DNA of 64,000 nucleotides from Gammaproteobacteria bacterium HGW-Gammaproteobacteria-2. Its GTDB lineage: Bacteria > Pseudomonadota > Gammaproteobacteria > Xanthomonadales > Xanthomonadaceae. Made by a program: the position numbers and the translations under genes. Shown one piece after another: positions 31,740 through 41,450 of the stretch (position 1 is the first letter of the stretch; the number at the start of each line of letters is the position of its first letter). The notes under the pieces were generated by a model. That model made no database searches, was not told the DNA's origin, and worked only from the letters and a program-made list of their open reading frames with translations. The stretch is from assembly GCA_002840015.1 (NCBI GenBank), contig PGZE01000008.1, forward strand, positions 1 to 64,000, read 5' to 3'.

Positions 31740-33158
31740 TCAGGGCGCTTCAGGCTTCGCGGCGCTGCCAAAACCGCCATCGGCCTGGGCGGCCAGATAG
31801 GCGAGCACGGCATAAGCGGCGACCTGTTGATCGAGCGCGCGCGGGTCGATTTTGTCCAGGGTGTCATTGGCGGTGTGGTGGTAGTCGAAATAATCGCTGC
31901 CATCCTGCGCTAACTGCGCCCAAGCCATGCCGCGCTCGGCCATTGCGATGATATCGGGGCCGGGGCCGCCACCTTCACTGTCATGGGCAATGCCCAGTGG
32001 CGCCAGCACTTCGCCAATAGCGGCAATCTGCGGACGCGCGGCCTCGCTGACGGCTGCACGCAGGGCATAAATACGGCCGGCACCAAAATCGCTTTCGGCA
32101 CCGATAATGTGCTGACTGATTTCGGCCTTGTGCTGTTCAGCGTACGCCTTGCCACCGAACAGACCCTGTTCCTCGTTGGCGAAGGCGACCACGCGGACAC
32201 TGCGCTCGGGTGGGGTTTTCAGGTCGCCGATCAAGGCGCCGGCAGCCATGGTGATGGCAACGCCGGCACCGTCATCGATGGCGCCGGTGCCCAGATCCCA
32301 GGAATCGAGATGGCCACCGATGATGACGACTTGCTCGGGATATTGGCTGCCGGTGATTTCGCCGATCACGTTGTATGAGGTGGCCATGCCGACGACACCC
32401 GCATCGATGTTCAGGCGCAACCGCACCGGTTGGCCACGGCGGAGCATATTGGTGAGCAGGTCAGCATCGGGATTGGATAGCGCCGCCGCCGGAATCTTCG
32501 GCGGCGCGTTGTCGCCCTCGGCGTATTGCAATGCGCCGGTATGCGGCATGCGGTCGTGGTCGGTGCCGATCGAGCGAATCAACAACGCCAGTGCGCCTTT
32601 GCTGGCGGCCTCGCTGGCACCGCGAGAACGAGCTCCCACGGCCGGGCCGTAGCCTTTGCCATCGCGGGTGCGAATCATGCGATTGGTGATGTAGGCGATC
32701 TTTCCGTCCAGACTGCCCGGTTCGGCTGCGCTCAGTGCGGCGAGGTCGGCAAACGCCACCACCTCGGCTTCGATCGGGCCATTGCTGCCAACACTGAGCC
32801 CCAATGCAGTGATATGCAGCGGCTGCGGGTAGGGCGCAAGCACTTCGGCGAGTTCAACACCGCGTCGCCACTGCGGAAACGTCACCGGCTCGGTCCACAC
32901 CCGATCAAAACCCAGCTCCTGGAACTTGGCCTTGGCCCAGGCAACGGCGCGCGCATCTGCTTCACTGCCAGCCAATCGCGGACCCACTTCGGTGGTCAAC
33001 GATTCCACGATGTCGTAAGCCGCCGAGCCGCCGTTGGCCAGATCGCGCAGGTAGGCGGCAGTCTTCAGTGCATCGGGTGCGAACGCCGCCTCGCTGGCGA
33101 TTGTTGCGGTGAGGGGCGCTAACAGGGCGGCGGCGAGCGCCAGGGTGGGGATGCGCAT
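31740..33158 (-). CDS. Secreted M28-family aminopeptidase/carboxypeptidase
   Basis: 472 residues with a signal peptide (LALAAALLAPLTATIA). Zn-dependent M28 exopeptidase with an inserted PA domain (about 125-255). Metal and catalytic residues are in GGHLDSWDLGTGAIDDGAG, NEEQGLFG, ESDFG and DYHHTANDT. Family members release N- or C-terminal residues from peptides in the periplasm or medium; the arrangement resembles the plasma glutamate carboxypeptidase-like subgroup. It lies 23 bases downstream of mscL on the same strand, with the FAH-family and small membrane protein genes further upstream, so may be the last gene of a loose operon. Confidence 0.92.
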   Translation of the reverse strand: MRIPTLALAAALLAPLTATIASEAAFAPDALKTAAYLRDLANGGSAAYDIVESLTTEVGPRLAGSEADARAVAWAKAKFQELGFDRVWTEPVTFPQWRRGVELAEVLAPYPQPLHITALGLSVGSNGPIEAEVVAFADLAALSAAEPGSLDGKIAYITNRMIRTRDGKGYGPAVGARSRGASEAASKGALALLIRSIGTDHDRMPHTGALQYAEGDNAPPKIPAAALSNPDADLLTNMLRRGQPVRLRLNIDAGVVGMATSYNVIGEITGSQYPEQVVIIGGHLDSWDLGTGAIDDGAGVAITMAAGALIGDLKTPPERSVRVVAFANEEQGLFGGKAYAEQHKAEISQHIIGAESDFGAGRIYALRAAVSEAARPQIAAIGEVLAPLGIAHDSEGGGPGPDIIAMAERGMAWAQLAQDGSDYFDYHHTANDTLDKIDPRALDQQVAAYAVLAYLAAQADGGFGSAAKPEAP

Positions 33159-33181
33159 GCAGACTCCGGAAGGGTGCAGGG

Positions 33182-33580
33182 TTATTTTTTGAGGGCGTCG
33201 CGGATTTCGGTCAGCAGCGTCACCTCTGCGCTGGGTTCGGCAGGCTTTGGGGGTGCCTCTTGCTGCTTGCGTTGCATTTTGTTGACCAGCTTGATGGCGA
33301 TGAAAATCGCAAACGCGATGATCACGAAATCGACGGTGCTCTGCACGAACAAACCGTACTGCAACAGCACCGGTTCAACGCCCTCTGCGCCGGGTTTGAG
33401 GGTAATGGCCAGATCGGCGAAGTTGACCCCGCCGACCAGTACGCCGACTACCGGCATGATGATGCCACTGACCAATGCCGACACGATCTTGCCGAACGCC
33501 GCGCCGATCACCACACCTACCGCCAGGTCCACCACGTTGCCACGCATTGCAAACTGTTTGAACTCCGATATCAGACTCAT
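33182..33580 (-). CDS. mscL: Large-conductance mechanosensitive channel
   Basis: 132 residues. Homopentameric inner-membrane safety valve that opens on hypo-osmotic shock. The N-terminal amphipathic helix ([20 protein letters not shown]) is followed by TM1 with the glycine-rich pore ([17 protein letters not shown]), a periplasmic loop, TM2 ([17 protein letters not shown]) and a cytoplasmic helix ([11 protein letters not shown]). The length is typical. The Pro/Glu-rich linker before the last helix is normal for the family. Confidence 0.97.
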   Translation of the reverse strand: MSLISEFKQFAMRGNVVDLAVGVVIGAAFGKIVSALVSGIIMPVVGVLVGGVNFADLAITLKPGAEGVEPVLLQYGLFVQSTVDFVIIAFAIFIAIKLVNKMQRKQQEAPPKPAEPSAEVTLLTEIRDALKK

Positions 33581-33643
33581 TGCGTACTCCCCGGTCCATG
33601 TTCACCGTAAGTGGCGAAGGCATGACTTTACCTGCGTAGCCCC

Positions 33644-34342
33644 TCAGCGGGAAGTGAATTGACCGTCGAGTTGCAGCACAGCATCGATGCTAGCGTGGTA
33701 GCTATCGCCCGGTTGCAGGGCAGCGACGCCGGCCGGTGTGCCCATGAAGATCAGATCGCCGGCACGCAGTTCGTACAGGCGCGAGAGCTCGGCGATGATT
33801 TCCGGCACCGACCAGACCATGTCCGACAGCGGCGCCTGTTGGCGTACGCTGCCGTTGACGCTGAGCGTGAGTTGTTGCGCGCCGAGCGGGCCAAATTGCG
33901 CAACAGGTATGATTTCGCTGATCGGTGCGGAGCGGTCGAAACCTTTGGCGGTATCCCATGGCAGACCCTTGCTTTTGGCTCTGGCCTGCAGGTCGCGGCG
34001 AGTGAGGTCCAGCCCCAGTGCGAAGCCGAGCACCAGCGCCATCGCCTGTTCGGCGGGCACTTCGCCATCGGCATCGTGGCCGAGTGCAACCACCAGCTCA
34101 ACCTCATGGTGCAGATCGCTGGTGGCGCTGGGGAACGGCTGATCGCCACCGCCGGGCAGCACTGCGTCGGCGGGTTTCATGAAAAACACCGGGCTGCCGC
34201 GGTCGATCTCCGAGCCCATTTCGCGCGCATGCTCGGCGAAATTGCGGCCGACGCAGTAAATGCGATGCACGGGAAATCGGCGGTTATCACCACGTACCGC
34301 GAGGGTGGGCGTGGCCGGGGTGGCTATGATCAGGTCGGGCAT
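33644..34342 (-). CDS. Fumarylacetoacetate hydrolase family protein
   Basis: 232 residues from the ATG at 34342 (MPDLIIATPA). The FAH fold is identified by RIYCVGRNFAEHAREMG, the metal-binding HHEVELVV and GFDRSAPISE-type segments, and MGTPAGVAALQPGD at the C-terminus. It is closest in length and wording to fumarylpyruvate or acylpyruvate hydrolases, which cleave C-C bonds in aromatic acid breakdown or act as oxaloacetate decarboxylases. The true substrate is not inferable. It sits between a small membrane protein and mscL on the same strand, with gaps of 51 and 63 bases. Confidence 0.88.
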   Translation of the reverse strand: MPDLIIATPATPTLAVRGDNRRFPVHRIYCVGRNFAEHAREMGSEIDRGSPVFFMKPADAVLPGGGDQPFPSATSDLHHEVELVVALGHDADGEVPAEQAMALVLGFALGLDLTRRDLQARAKSKGLPWDTAKGFDRSAPISEIIPVAQFGPLGAQQLTLSVNGSVRQQAPLSDMVWSVPEIIAELSRLYELRAGDLIFMGTPAGVAALQPGDSYHASIDAVLQLDGQFTSR

Positions 34343-34393
34343 CGGGCGGGCTCGCAAAAACCGGGAGTGTAGCGCGGCCAATAGCGAGATGGG

Positions 34394-34648
34394 TCAGCGC
34401 GCCAGCGACGCCTTGCCGTTGCCGACGACACGGTACTCGCCGTCGATCACGTTGCCAGACGTGTTCGCGGCCGGCGCCTTTTGCGACAGCACCCGGCGCA
34501 ACAGGCCAAAGCCGATCATCAGCATGCCCACCACCACGCCGAGTGCCAGCACCACGCTGAGCAACGCCAAGCCGAGCAGCGCCAAAAGCACGCGGACGAC
34601 CGGATTGCGCAGAGCGCGTGACGAGGAAAGGGTGTGTAGTCGGATCAT
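34394..34648 (-). CDS. Small single- or double-pass membrane protein, unknown
   Basis: 84 residues from the ATG at 34648 (MIRLHTLSSSR). A basic N-terminus, one long hydrophobic stretch of about 35 residues (LLALLGLALLSVVLALGVVV and following) that could form a hairpin, and a short polar tail ending in a GEYRVVGN strand. No family recognised. The longer reading from 34705 overlaps the divergent Rieske leader and is not favoured. Confidence 0.6.
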   Translation of the reverse strand: MIRLHTLSSSRALRNPVVRVLLALLGLALLSVVLALGVVVGMLMIGFGLLRRVLSQKAPAANTSGNVIDGEYRVVGNGKASLAR

Positions 34649-34711
34649 GGATGTCTTGCCTGAGTGGACTTGTGCGAAGATCAGCGCCCCGATGTGAGGT
34701 GGCACACAAAC

Positions 34712-35068
34712 ATGCTACAGCCGGATGACAAGTCAGACGTAAGCGTTTCGTTAAGTGCCGTGCTGGCGCAGTTGCCCGAAGGCTCTGCCAGCGAGGCGGA
34801 GCTTGCGATTGGCGGCGAGCCCGCGTCGTTGATCGTTACCCGCGTGGCTGGCCGGGTTCAGGCATTTCGCAATATCTGTCCGCACGCCGGGCGCCGGCTC
34901 GACTGGGCGCCGGGCGAGTTTTTGATCGATCAGGGGCAGTTGGTTTGCGCCGCCCACGGTGCCAGCTTCGACATGGCCAGCGGTCTGTGTGTGGCTGGGC
35001 CGTGCAAGGGGGCGTCGTTGACGGCGGTTGCGTTGCCCGGCATCGCTGCGGCAGGTACCGGATCTTAG
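34712..35068 (+). CDS. Rieske [2Fe-2S] ferredoxin-like protein
   Basis: 118 residues from the ATG at 34712 (MLQPDDKSDV). Rieske cluster ligands are Cys56 and His58 in CPHAGRRLDW and Cys79 and His82 in CAAHGASFD. No signal peptide or membrane anchor is present, so it is a soluble cytoplasmic electron carrier of the NirD/ferredoxin-component type rather than a bc1 subunit. It is followed after 51 bases by prpB on the same strand. A functional link to propionate metabolism is not known and may be only positional. Confidence 0.88.
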   Translation: MLQPDDKSDVSVSLSAVLAQLPEGSASEAELAIGGEPASLIVTRVAGRVQAFRNICPHAGRRLDWAPGEFLIDQGQLVCAAHGASFDMASGLCVAGPCKGASLTAVALPGIAAAGTGS

Positions 35069-35119
35069 GGCTGCACCGCAAAGCGCGTTAAAATAGGCAC
35101 TTTGAGCGCTGGAGGAATC

Positions 35120-35977
35120 ATGAGCAATCCATCCCCGGGCGCGCGCTTTCGTGCCGCGCTGGCTGCCGAGACCCCGTTGCAGGTGATGGGCGCGATTACC
35201 GCGTACGCCGGGCTGATGGCCAAGCGCACGGGGTACAAGGCGTTGTATCTGTCCGGGGGCGGTGTCGCCGCCAATTCGCTGGGCGTGCCTGATCTGGGCA
35301 TCAGCAGCATGGAAGACGTGCTGATCGATGCGCGCCGGTTGCTGGTCGATATCGATACCGGTTGGGGCGGGGCCTTCAACATCGCACGCACCATCCGTTC
35401 GTTCGTCCGCGTCGGGGTGGCGGCGGTGCACATGGAGGATCAGGTCGGGCAGAAACGCTGCGGCCATCGCCCGGGCAAGGAAGTGGTGCCGATTGCCGAG
35501 ATGATCGACCGGATCAAGGCGGCGGTGGACGCACGAACGGACCCCGGTTTCGTGATCATGGCGCGCACCGACGCTGCCGCAGTCGAGGGTATCGACGCCG
35601 CGATCGCTCGCGCCGTTGCTTATGTTGAAGCCGGTGCCGACATGATTTTTCCGGAAGCGATGACCAGCCTGGACGATTACCGCCGCGTCAAGCAGGCAGT
35701 GCAGGTGCCGGTGCTGGCCAACCTCACCGAATTCGGCTCGACGCCGTTTTTCACCACCGATGAATTGCGCGGGGCTGGCGTCGATATCGCCTTGTATTGT
35801 TGCGGCGCCTATCGTGCGATGAACAAGGCGGCGCAGCATTTCTACGAAACCGTACGCCGTGACGGAACCCAGAAGCACATCGTCGATACCCTCCAGACGC
35901 GCGCCCAGTTGTATGACTTTCTCGATTACCACGCCTACGAGGACAAGCTCGACGCGTTGTTTTCCAGGAAGTCGTGA
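35120..35977 (+). CDS. prpB: 2-methylisocitrate lyase
   Basis: 285 residues from the ATG at 35120, with GGAGG immediately upstream. Splits 2-methylisocitrate into pyruvate and succinate in the methylcitrate cycle for propionyl-CoA disposal. The active-site loop KRCGH is at 112-116 (Cys114), with metal-binding DIDTGWGG and VHMEDQ upstream. It belongs to the isocitrate lyase/PEP mutase superfamily; the length and the KRCGH context favour PrpB. It is followed by prpC after 62 bases. No prpR regulator, prpD or acnD is visible in the window. Confidence 0.95.
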   Translation: MSNPSPGARFRAALAAETPLQVMGAITAYAGLMAKRTGYKALYLSGGGVAANSLGVPDLGISSMEDVLIDARRLLVDIDTGWGGAFNIARTIRSFVRVGVAAVHMEDQVGQKRCGHRPGKEVVPIAEMIDRIKAAVDARTDPGFVIMARTDAAAVEGIDAAIARAVAYVEAGADMIFPEAMTSLDDYRRVKQAVQVPVLANLTEFGSTPFFTTDELRGAGVDIALYCCGAYRAMNKAAQHFYETVRRDGTQKHIVDTLQTRAQLYDFLDYHAYEDKLDALFSRKS

Positions 35978-36039
35978 CCCTTCCGTCGCCGAACCGCAAT
36001 CGATTGTCACGCGACAGCGTGTAAAACCCAGGAGCCGTC

Positions 36040-37197
36040 ATGTCCGATCCCAGTGCCAACACCCTGCCAAAACCGAAGAAATCCGTCGCCCTGAGCGGCA
36101 CCGCCGCCGGCAATACCGCGCTGTGTACGGTCGGGCGCAGCGGCAACGACCTGCATTACCGTGGCTATGACATCAAGGATCTGGCCAACGGTGCCAGTTT
36201 CGAGGAAGTGGCGCATTTGCTGGTGCATGGCAACCTGCCCAGTTTCAGCCAGCTCGGCGCCTACCGGCGCAAACTCAAGGCACTGCGTGGCCTGCCGCTG
36301 ATCGTGACCGACGCGCTGGAGCGCATCCCGGCCTCCGCGCACCCGATGGACGTGCTGCGCACCGGCGTGTCGGTGCTGGGTACGGTGCTGCCGGAGAACG
36401 ACAACCACGGCGCGCCGGGCGCGCGCGACATTGCCGACCGGCTGATGGCCAGTCTGGGTTCGATGCTGCTGTACTGGTATCACTTCACCCACAATGGCCG
36501 GCGCATCGAGGTGCGTACCGAGGACGAATCGATTGCCGCGCATTTTCTGCACCTGCTGCACGGCCGCCCGCCGAGCGAGCTGCATGCCAAGGCGTTGGAC
36601 ACCTCGCTGGTGCTGTATGCCGAACATGAGTTCAACGCCAGCACCTTTGCTGGCCGGGTGATCGCCGGCACCGGCTCGGACATGTATTCGTGCATCACCG
36701 GTGCCATTGGCGCGCTGCGCGGGCCCAAGCATGGCGGCGCCAATGAAGTGGCGATGGAGATCATTGCCCGCTACGACAATCCCGATGACGCCGAAGCCGA
36801 TATCCGGGCGCGGGTCGAGCGCAAGGAAATCGTGATCGGCTTCGGCCACCCGGTGTACACCATCGGCGATCCGCGCAATCCGATCATCAAGGAAATCAGC
36901 CGCAAGCTGTGCAAGGAGGGCGGCAACGAGGCGCTGTTCAACATCAGCGAGCGGATCGAGACGCTGATGTGGGACATGAAGAAAATGTTCCCGAACCTCG
37001 ACTGGTTCTCGGCCTCGGCGTATCACATGATGGGCGTACCGACCGCGATGTTCACGCCACTGTTCGTGATTGCCCGCACCTCGGGCTGGAGCGCACACGT
37101 GATCGAGCAGCGCGAAGACGGCAAGATCATCCGTCCCAGTGCCAATTATGTCGGGCCGGAAGATCGCGCTTTTGTACCGCTGGAAAAGCGCGGCTGA
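36040..37197 (+). CDS. prpC: 2-methylcitrate synthase
   Basis: 385 residues. Condenses propionyl-CoA with oxaloacetate. Citrate-synthase-fold catalytic residues are visible: His in [12 protein letters not shown], His in [12 protein letters not shown] and His in GFGHPVYT, plus a C-terminal CoA-binding Arg region ([12 protein letters not shown]). The compact length and the PKHGGAN motif are typical of methylcitrate synthases, which usually retain some citrate synthase activity. It forms an operon with prpB; the next gene is convergent. Confidence 0.94.
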   Translation: MSDPSANTLPKPKKSVALSGTAAGNTALCTVGRSGNDLHYRGYDIKDLANGASFEEVAHLLVHGNLPSFSQLGAYRRKLKALRGLPLIVTDALERIPASAHPMDVLRTGVSVLGTVLPENDNHGAPGARDIADRLMASLGSMLLYWYHFTHNGRRIEVRTEDESIAAHFLHLLHGRPPSELHAKALDTSLVLYAEHEFNASTFAGRVIAGTGSDMYSCITGAIGALRGPKHGGANEVAMEIIARYDNPDDAEADIRARVERKEIVIGFGHPVYTIGDPRNPIIKEISRKLCKEGGNEALFNISERIETLMWDMKKMFPNLDWFSASAYHMMGVPTAMFTPLFVIARTSGWSAHVIEQREDGKIIRPSANYVGPEDRAFVPLEKRG

Positions 37198-37291
37198 TTA
37201 CACCGCGCGCGGTTGGCGGAGCGGTGAATCCAACGCTACTTGCGTGGCGTGTTGAGCCAGGCGTGCAACGCCAGCAACATGCCGCGCGCCA

Positions 37292-37741
37292 TCATGGCGC
37301 CAACCGCTGGATGCGATAAAAGGTGTGGTCGCCGATGGTCGCCACCGGGGTGTCGGTGGCCCACGCCGGGCTGGCCTTGTCCAATGCCACGAAATGGCTG
37401 GCACCGGGCACCTGCTCGATGCGCTGGTCAATCGGCAATGCCCAATCCGCCTGCATGGCGAAAGCAATGCGTGCCGATTTGGCCCAGGCGATCGGGTTTT
37501 TCAGGCGCATGCGTGGGTCAACGATACCCGGAGCAAACTGCTTGTGGGCGGTAACCACCGCACACACCGAGTTGCCCCACAGGCCGCTGTCGGCGCGGCG
37601 CAACGCCACCTCGGCTACTGCACGCTGGCCGGCAACCGGCTGATCACGCGCTTCAAGGTAAATGGTGGTGGTCAGGCACAGCGGGTCAGCGATTGGCTGT
37701 GGTAAAACAGATGCCAGCCAAAGAATGAAGGCCAGTTTCAT
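37292..37741 (-). CDS. SleB-family cell wall hydrolase
   Basis: 149 residues with a short signal sequence (MKLAFILWLASVLPQP). The core TIYLEARDQPVAGQRAVAEV matches the SleB/CwlJ lytic transglycosylase domain, with the catalytic Glu in YLEAR; the segment VCAVVTAHKQF and the FVAL/HTFYR strands complete it. In non-sporulating proteobacteria these enzymes act on periplasmic peptidoglycan. Single gene; its promoter must be in the following 427-base gap. Confidence 0.88.
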   Translation of the reverse strand: MKLAFILWLASVLPQPIADPLCLTTTIYLEARDQPVAGQRAVAEVALRRADSGLWGNSVCAVVTAHKQFAPGIVDPRMRLKNPIAWAKSARIAFAMQADWALPIDQRIEQVPGASHFVALDKASPAWATDTPVATIGDHTFYRIQRLAP

Positions 37742-38168
37742 GGTCTATCTCCTTGGTCACTGCGTGCTCCATGCACAACTTCAGCGGCACAGCCTGTGCC
37801 TCAGCGACGGATGGGGTGATGCCTCCCAGGTGCCAAATTGTCGTCATTCACCTGAAACAACGTGATTTGTGCAAAAACCTGGCCGGGAAGTTCACCCGGT
37901 GGTATATGTGCGCATCCTCGGATGCGGTGCCGGCCTGCCCAATGGCTCGTGATCCGGTTGGAATTGCCCCTGCTGCACCATGCGGCAGGCTGCCAAGCTG
38001 GCGGCACCTTAGTGAGCCGATGCGCAACCTGCGCTGAACGCAGGCACTTGACAGTGGAAATAAAGGTACCTGATTTGTCTAGTGTTTTTGCTCTGGGCAG
38101 GCATGAACTGTGCGGTGTTCGAGATTGCGAGCGTTAGCCCGGTCACAGAAAAGCCCTGTGGGCAAGCA
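37742..38168. other. 427-base intergenic region, no gene seen
   Basis: Between the start of the SleB-type gene and the end of the GST gene, which is transcribed in the same direction. I see no tRNA cloverleaf, no recognised repeat and no frame with protein-like features on either strand. A GGAAGTTCACCCGGTGG stretch (about 37889) is not part of a tRNA. The region is less GC-biased than the genes around it, and the promoter of the SleB-type gene must lie at its left end. Confidence 0.6.
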
Positions 38169-38876
38169 CTACGCGGTCAGGCCACCGCCAGCCACTACCG
38201 CCCGCAAATCAGCAGTTATCGTGCCGATAGTCGTCAGTTCGGCATCGTGTTCCGGGTCGCGGAAGTCTTCGGCCAGCGCCTGTGCCTCCCAGTCACGCAT
38301 CGCTGGATGCGCCAGCAATCGTTGCAGGTAATCCGCCGCCGCACCCGCCACAGCCACACCGAAGCTCTGGAAGCGGAACGCCACCGGTGCGTAGAAGGCA
38401 TCCACTGCAGTGAATGTGTCGCCCGCCAGATACGGCCCGCCAAAGCGGGCCAGACCCTCGTTCCACAACGCCAGTACACGGTCGATGTCGGCCTGCAACG
38501 TCGGCGAATGCTGTTTTACCTGCACCCGCACCCCGACATTCATTCCGAACTGACCGCGCAGGGTGGTGAAGCCCGAATGCATTTCCGCTGCCGCGCAACG
38601 CGCAAATGCGCGCGCCTCAGCCGCGTCGGGCCAGATCCCTGGATGTCGCTCAGCCAGATACTCGGCAATCGCCAGTGAATCCCATACTGCCAGCCCGTCA
38701 TCGACCAGACACGGCACCTTGGCATTGGGTGAAAACGCACGGAATCCGTCGTCAAGGTTGTCGCGCCCGAAGCGGTGCGGCACTTCCTCAAACGCAATTC
38801 CGTGCGCCCGCATCAATACCCACGGACGCAGCGACCACGACGAGTAATTCTTGTTGCCGATATGCAGGGTGAGCAT
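38169..38876 (-). CDS. Glutathione S-transferase family protein
   Basis: 235 residues. N-terminal thioredoxin-fold domain beginning LTLHIGNKNYSSWSLRPW, with Ser as the likely thiol-activating residue. The cis-Pro and glutathione-binding region are NAKVPCLVDDGLAVWDSLAI, and an all-helical C-terminal domain follows (about 88-230) with the N-capping AVDAFYAPVAFR motif. The NYSSWS(L)RPW signature is that of the zeta-like/YfcF group common in proteobacteria, used for detoxification or isomerisation with glutathione. Cytoplasmic and monocistronic. Confidence 0.9.
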   Translation of the reverse strand: MLTLHIGNKNYSSWSLRPWVLMRAHGIAFEEVPHRFGRDNLDDGFRAFSPNAKVPCLVDDGLAVWDSLAIAEYLAERHPGIWPDAAEARAFARCAAAEMHSGFTTLRGQFGMNVGVRVQVKQHSPTLQADIDRVLALWNEGLARFGGPYLAGDTFTAVDAFYAPVAFRFQSFGVAVAGAAADYLQRLLAHPAMRDWEAQALAEDFRDPEHDAELTTIGTITADLRAVVAGGGLTA

Positions 38877-38972
38877 GGTGCGCTCCGTGTCGGGAAAGCG
38901 GCATTATCTGCCAGATACCTGCGCCGGCCGGCGGTGCCGGCTCAGGGCAGGCTGCTAGGCATTGTGCAGCGC

Positions 38973-41375
38973 TCAAAACCGATAACGCAGGCGCACGGTC
39001 CAGCTGCGCGGGCGCTCGGGCAGCACCAGGTTGGAGCCGAACAGGTCCGAGGCATTGGCGCGGAAGTAGCGTTCGTTGAACAGGTTGTTGATGAAGCCCT
39101 GTACTTCGAACTGGCCGATGCTGACGCTGGAACCGAGATTGACCACGGTGTAGCCAGGCAGGCGCACCACGCCGGAAAACCCTGATGGCATCGATGCCAC
39201 GTCGGTGACGGTGGCGAACACTTCCAGGATGTCGGTGGGCTTGACGATGGCGGTGAGGCTGCTGACCCGATCGGGAATGCCGGAGCGCTTGTTGCGGCCG
39301 TCGATCAAGCCGGAGACGGTGCCGCCGAAGCTGTTTTCCGGGGCGATGCCGCTGTTGGCCGGGTTGAAGAACGCGAACTGGCCGCCGGCTGAGATGTTGG
39401 TATTGATTACATCCTGCCACGCGCTGTTGCCGATCAGGCTGAGCCAGTCGCTGACCACATAGCGTGCTTCAAGCTCGATGCCCTTGCCGCGGGTGGAGGT
39501 GTTGGTGGACAGGTTTTGCGAGCTGAAGTTGGTGCGGGTCTGGCGATAGGCCGATACCGCCGTGAACAGGCGGCCATCGAGAAAGTTGCCCTTGATCCCG
39601 GCCTCGTACAGGCGCGAGGCATTGAGCGCGCCCAGTTCGACATTGGCGAGCGACACTTCGCCGCCCTGGCCGGTGATCACAGTGCGCTGGGTCGATGCGG
39701 TGAGATACGGCCGGATGTTGTCGGTCAGGTCGTAGCCGAGGCTGGCGGTCCATGACAGGCCGCTGTCGGTATCGCTGGCCTGTTGGCCGGCATCGCCGGC
39801 GGTGGCGGTGCGCGCCTGCCGCGATTGGATATCCAGCACGTCGTAACGCAAGCCGAGCAGCGCATGCCAGCGCTGATACAGGGTGAGATTCGACAATGCC
39901 GCCAGGCCATAGTCGGTGTAATCGGTGGTGAGGTCGTTGACGAACTGCGCGCTGTCGAACAAGCCGGCGGTTTCGATACGGTCGTTGGCGCTGGGGCCTT
40001 GCGACAGGTCGCGGCGGTCGAGGAACTCGAACAGGAAATCCTCAGCCAGCTTGGCGCGGGTGTGGCGCACCGAGGGCGAGAACTCGAAATCGGCCTGCAC
40101 GTTCGGGCTGGCGTCCCATTGCCACGACGCAATCAACTGGTCTTCCAGCACGTAGGTGTCGATTACCTGCGAAAAGCCGTAGGAGTTTTGCAGCTCGGTA
40201 TCGAGGCTGTCGAAAAACAGTTTATTGGTGAGCTGTACTCCGTTGTTCAACGTATGGTGGAAGTCGAAGTAGGCGGTGGTGGTGTCGGTGGCGAGAAAAT
40301 CCTCGGGGTCGATCAACACGTTTTTGCGCGAGAGTTGCACTTGGTGAACGCTTGCCGGGTCGAGCGCAAACACGGCATTGGCACCATTCGGGCCGAAGCT
40401 TGCCACTGGCCCGGCGGTGGTCAGGCCGGGCGCAAACACGAACGCCGACAGGCCGCCGGCGGCGATGATCTCGGCCTGCGACAAACGCCCGCTCTGGTCG
40501 CTGTCGAGATTCAGCAACGGGGTGCCGGCCAGATACGTGCCGCTGTCGATCAGGTCCTGGCTCAGCCGGTTCCAGCCGGCATTCTGGTTGCCGTGGTAGT
40601 TGTGGTATTGCACCCCGAACTCGACCCGGGTGCGCTCGTTGATGTCGCTGTCGAACGCCGCCTGCAGCACGCTTTGCCGGGTGCCGTCGTTGCGGTAGTA
40701 GCTATCGGAGTTTTCGTGCAGGCCGTACAGGTAGTAGCCCACCGGGGTGGCGTCGGCGTTGAACTTGTAGCCGTATTCGGCTTCCAGCACCGCGCGATCC
40801 CAGGAGCCGGTGGTGAACGACACTTCGCCCACCGCTTTATCGAGATAGGCGCCACTCTCGGCGCGCGCCGATTTGGGCACGAAGTTGACGTAGCCGCCAA
40901 TCTTGGATGGGCCGTAGATCGGCGAAGCCGGGCCGCGCACGATGTCGAGGCGATCGGATGCGGCGATCGGAGTGGGAATGTTGCCGGGGTTATCGACCCG
41001 GCGCACTCCACGGAAATAATTTTCGCCCGGCGTGCCACGAATATCGATCGAGCCGGCGACACCAAAAAACGAGCTGGTGAAGGTGCCCGGCGTCAGTGTG
41101 GTGATGTCGTTGAGGTCGCGGATATTGAGCAGATCGATCAGTTCGGCGCTGACGCTGGTCACCGCGCGCGGGGTGTCCTTGATGCTCAGGTCAAAGCCGG
41201 TGACCGAGTTGGTTTCACCCTGCTGCAGCAGGTCGCGGCGATCAAGCACCTGGCCGCTGACTTCGACGGTGGCAAGGCGCGTGCTGGCAGGCTCGGGCGG
41301 GGGGTTCTGGGCGATTGCCGGGCTGGCGAATGCCAGCGCGATGGCGAGGCCAAGGCGGTGTGGGTGTGGGGGCAT
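38973..41375 (-). CDS. TonB-dependent siderophore-type receptor with an EF-hand-like loop
   Basis: 800 residues. Signal peptide (LGLAIALAFASPAIA), TonB box (TVEVSGQ-like ATVEVSGQ), plug with RLDIVRGPASPIYGPSKIGG, a 22-strand barrel and a terminal aromatic (RSWTVRLRYRF). It resembles the FecA/FhuE-like siderophore receptors of xanthomonads. Within the barrel half, residues encoded at 40470-40505 read DSDQSGRLSQAE, which satisfies the canonical EF-hand calcium-binding loop (D1, D3, S5, G6, S9, E12). It lies in what should be an extracellular loop. Transcribed alone; upstream is a REP-containing gap. Confidence 0.92.
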   Translation of the reverse strand: MPPHPHRLGLAIALAFASPAIAQNPPPEPASTRLATVEVSGQVLDRRDLLQQGETNSVTGFDLSIKDTPRAVTSVSAELIDLLNIRDLNDITTLTPGTFTSSFFGVAGSIDIRGTPGENYFRGVRRVDNPGNIPTPIAASDRLDIVRGPASPIYGPSKIGGYVNFVPKSARAESGAYLDKAVGEVSFTTGSWDRAVLEAEYGYKFNADATPVGYYLYGLHENSDSYYRNDGTRQSVLQAAFDSDINERTRVEFGVQYHNYHGNQNAGWNRLSQDLIDSGTYLAGTPLLNLDSDQSGRLSQAEIIAAGGLSAFVFAPGLTTAGPVASFGPNGANAVFALDPASVHQVQLSRKNVLIDPEDFLATDTTTAYFDFHHTLNNGVQLTNKLFFDSLDTELQNSYGFSQVIDTYVLEDQLIASWQWDASPNVQADFEFSPSVRHTRAKLAEDFLFEFLDRRDLSQGPSANDRIETAGLFDSAQFVNDLTTDYTDYGLAALSNLTLYQRWHALLGLRYDVLDIQSRQARTATAGDAGQQASDTDSGLSWTASLGYDLTDNIRPYLTASTQRTVITGQGGEVSLANVELGALNASRLYEAGIKGNFLDGRLFTAVSAYRQTRTNFSSQNLSTNTSTRGKGIELEARYVVSDWLSLIGNSAWQDVINTNISAGGQFAFFNPANSGIAPENSFGGTVSGLIDGRNKRSGIPDRVSSLTAIVKPTDILEVFATVTDVASMPSGFSGVVRLPGYTVVNLGSSVSIGQFEVQGFINNLFNERYFRANASDLFGSNLVLPERPRSWTVRLRYRF

Positions 41376-41450
41376 GGGTTAGGTTTTCCGGAAAGTGATT
41401 TCGATGGTTTCAGACGCTTGGCGACAGCGCTCGCTGCGCGATTCGCTCTT

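Noticed and set aside
37880-37960. tRNA gene in the 427-base gap
   Set aside because: A GGAAGTTCACCC stretch resembles a T-arm but no acceptor stem or anticodon arm can be paired around it.
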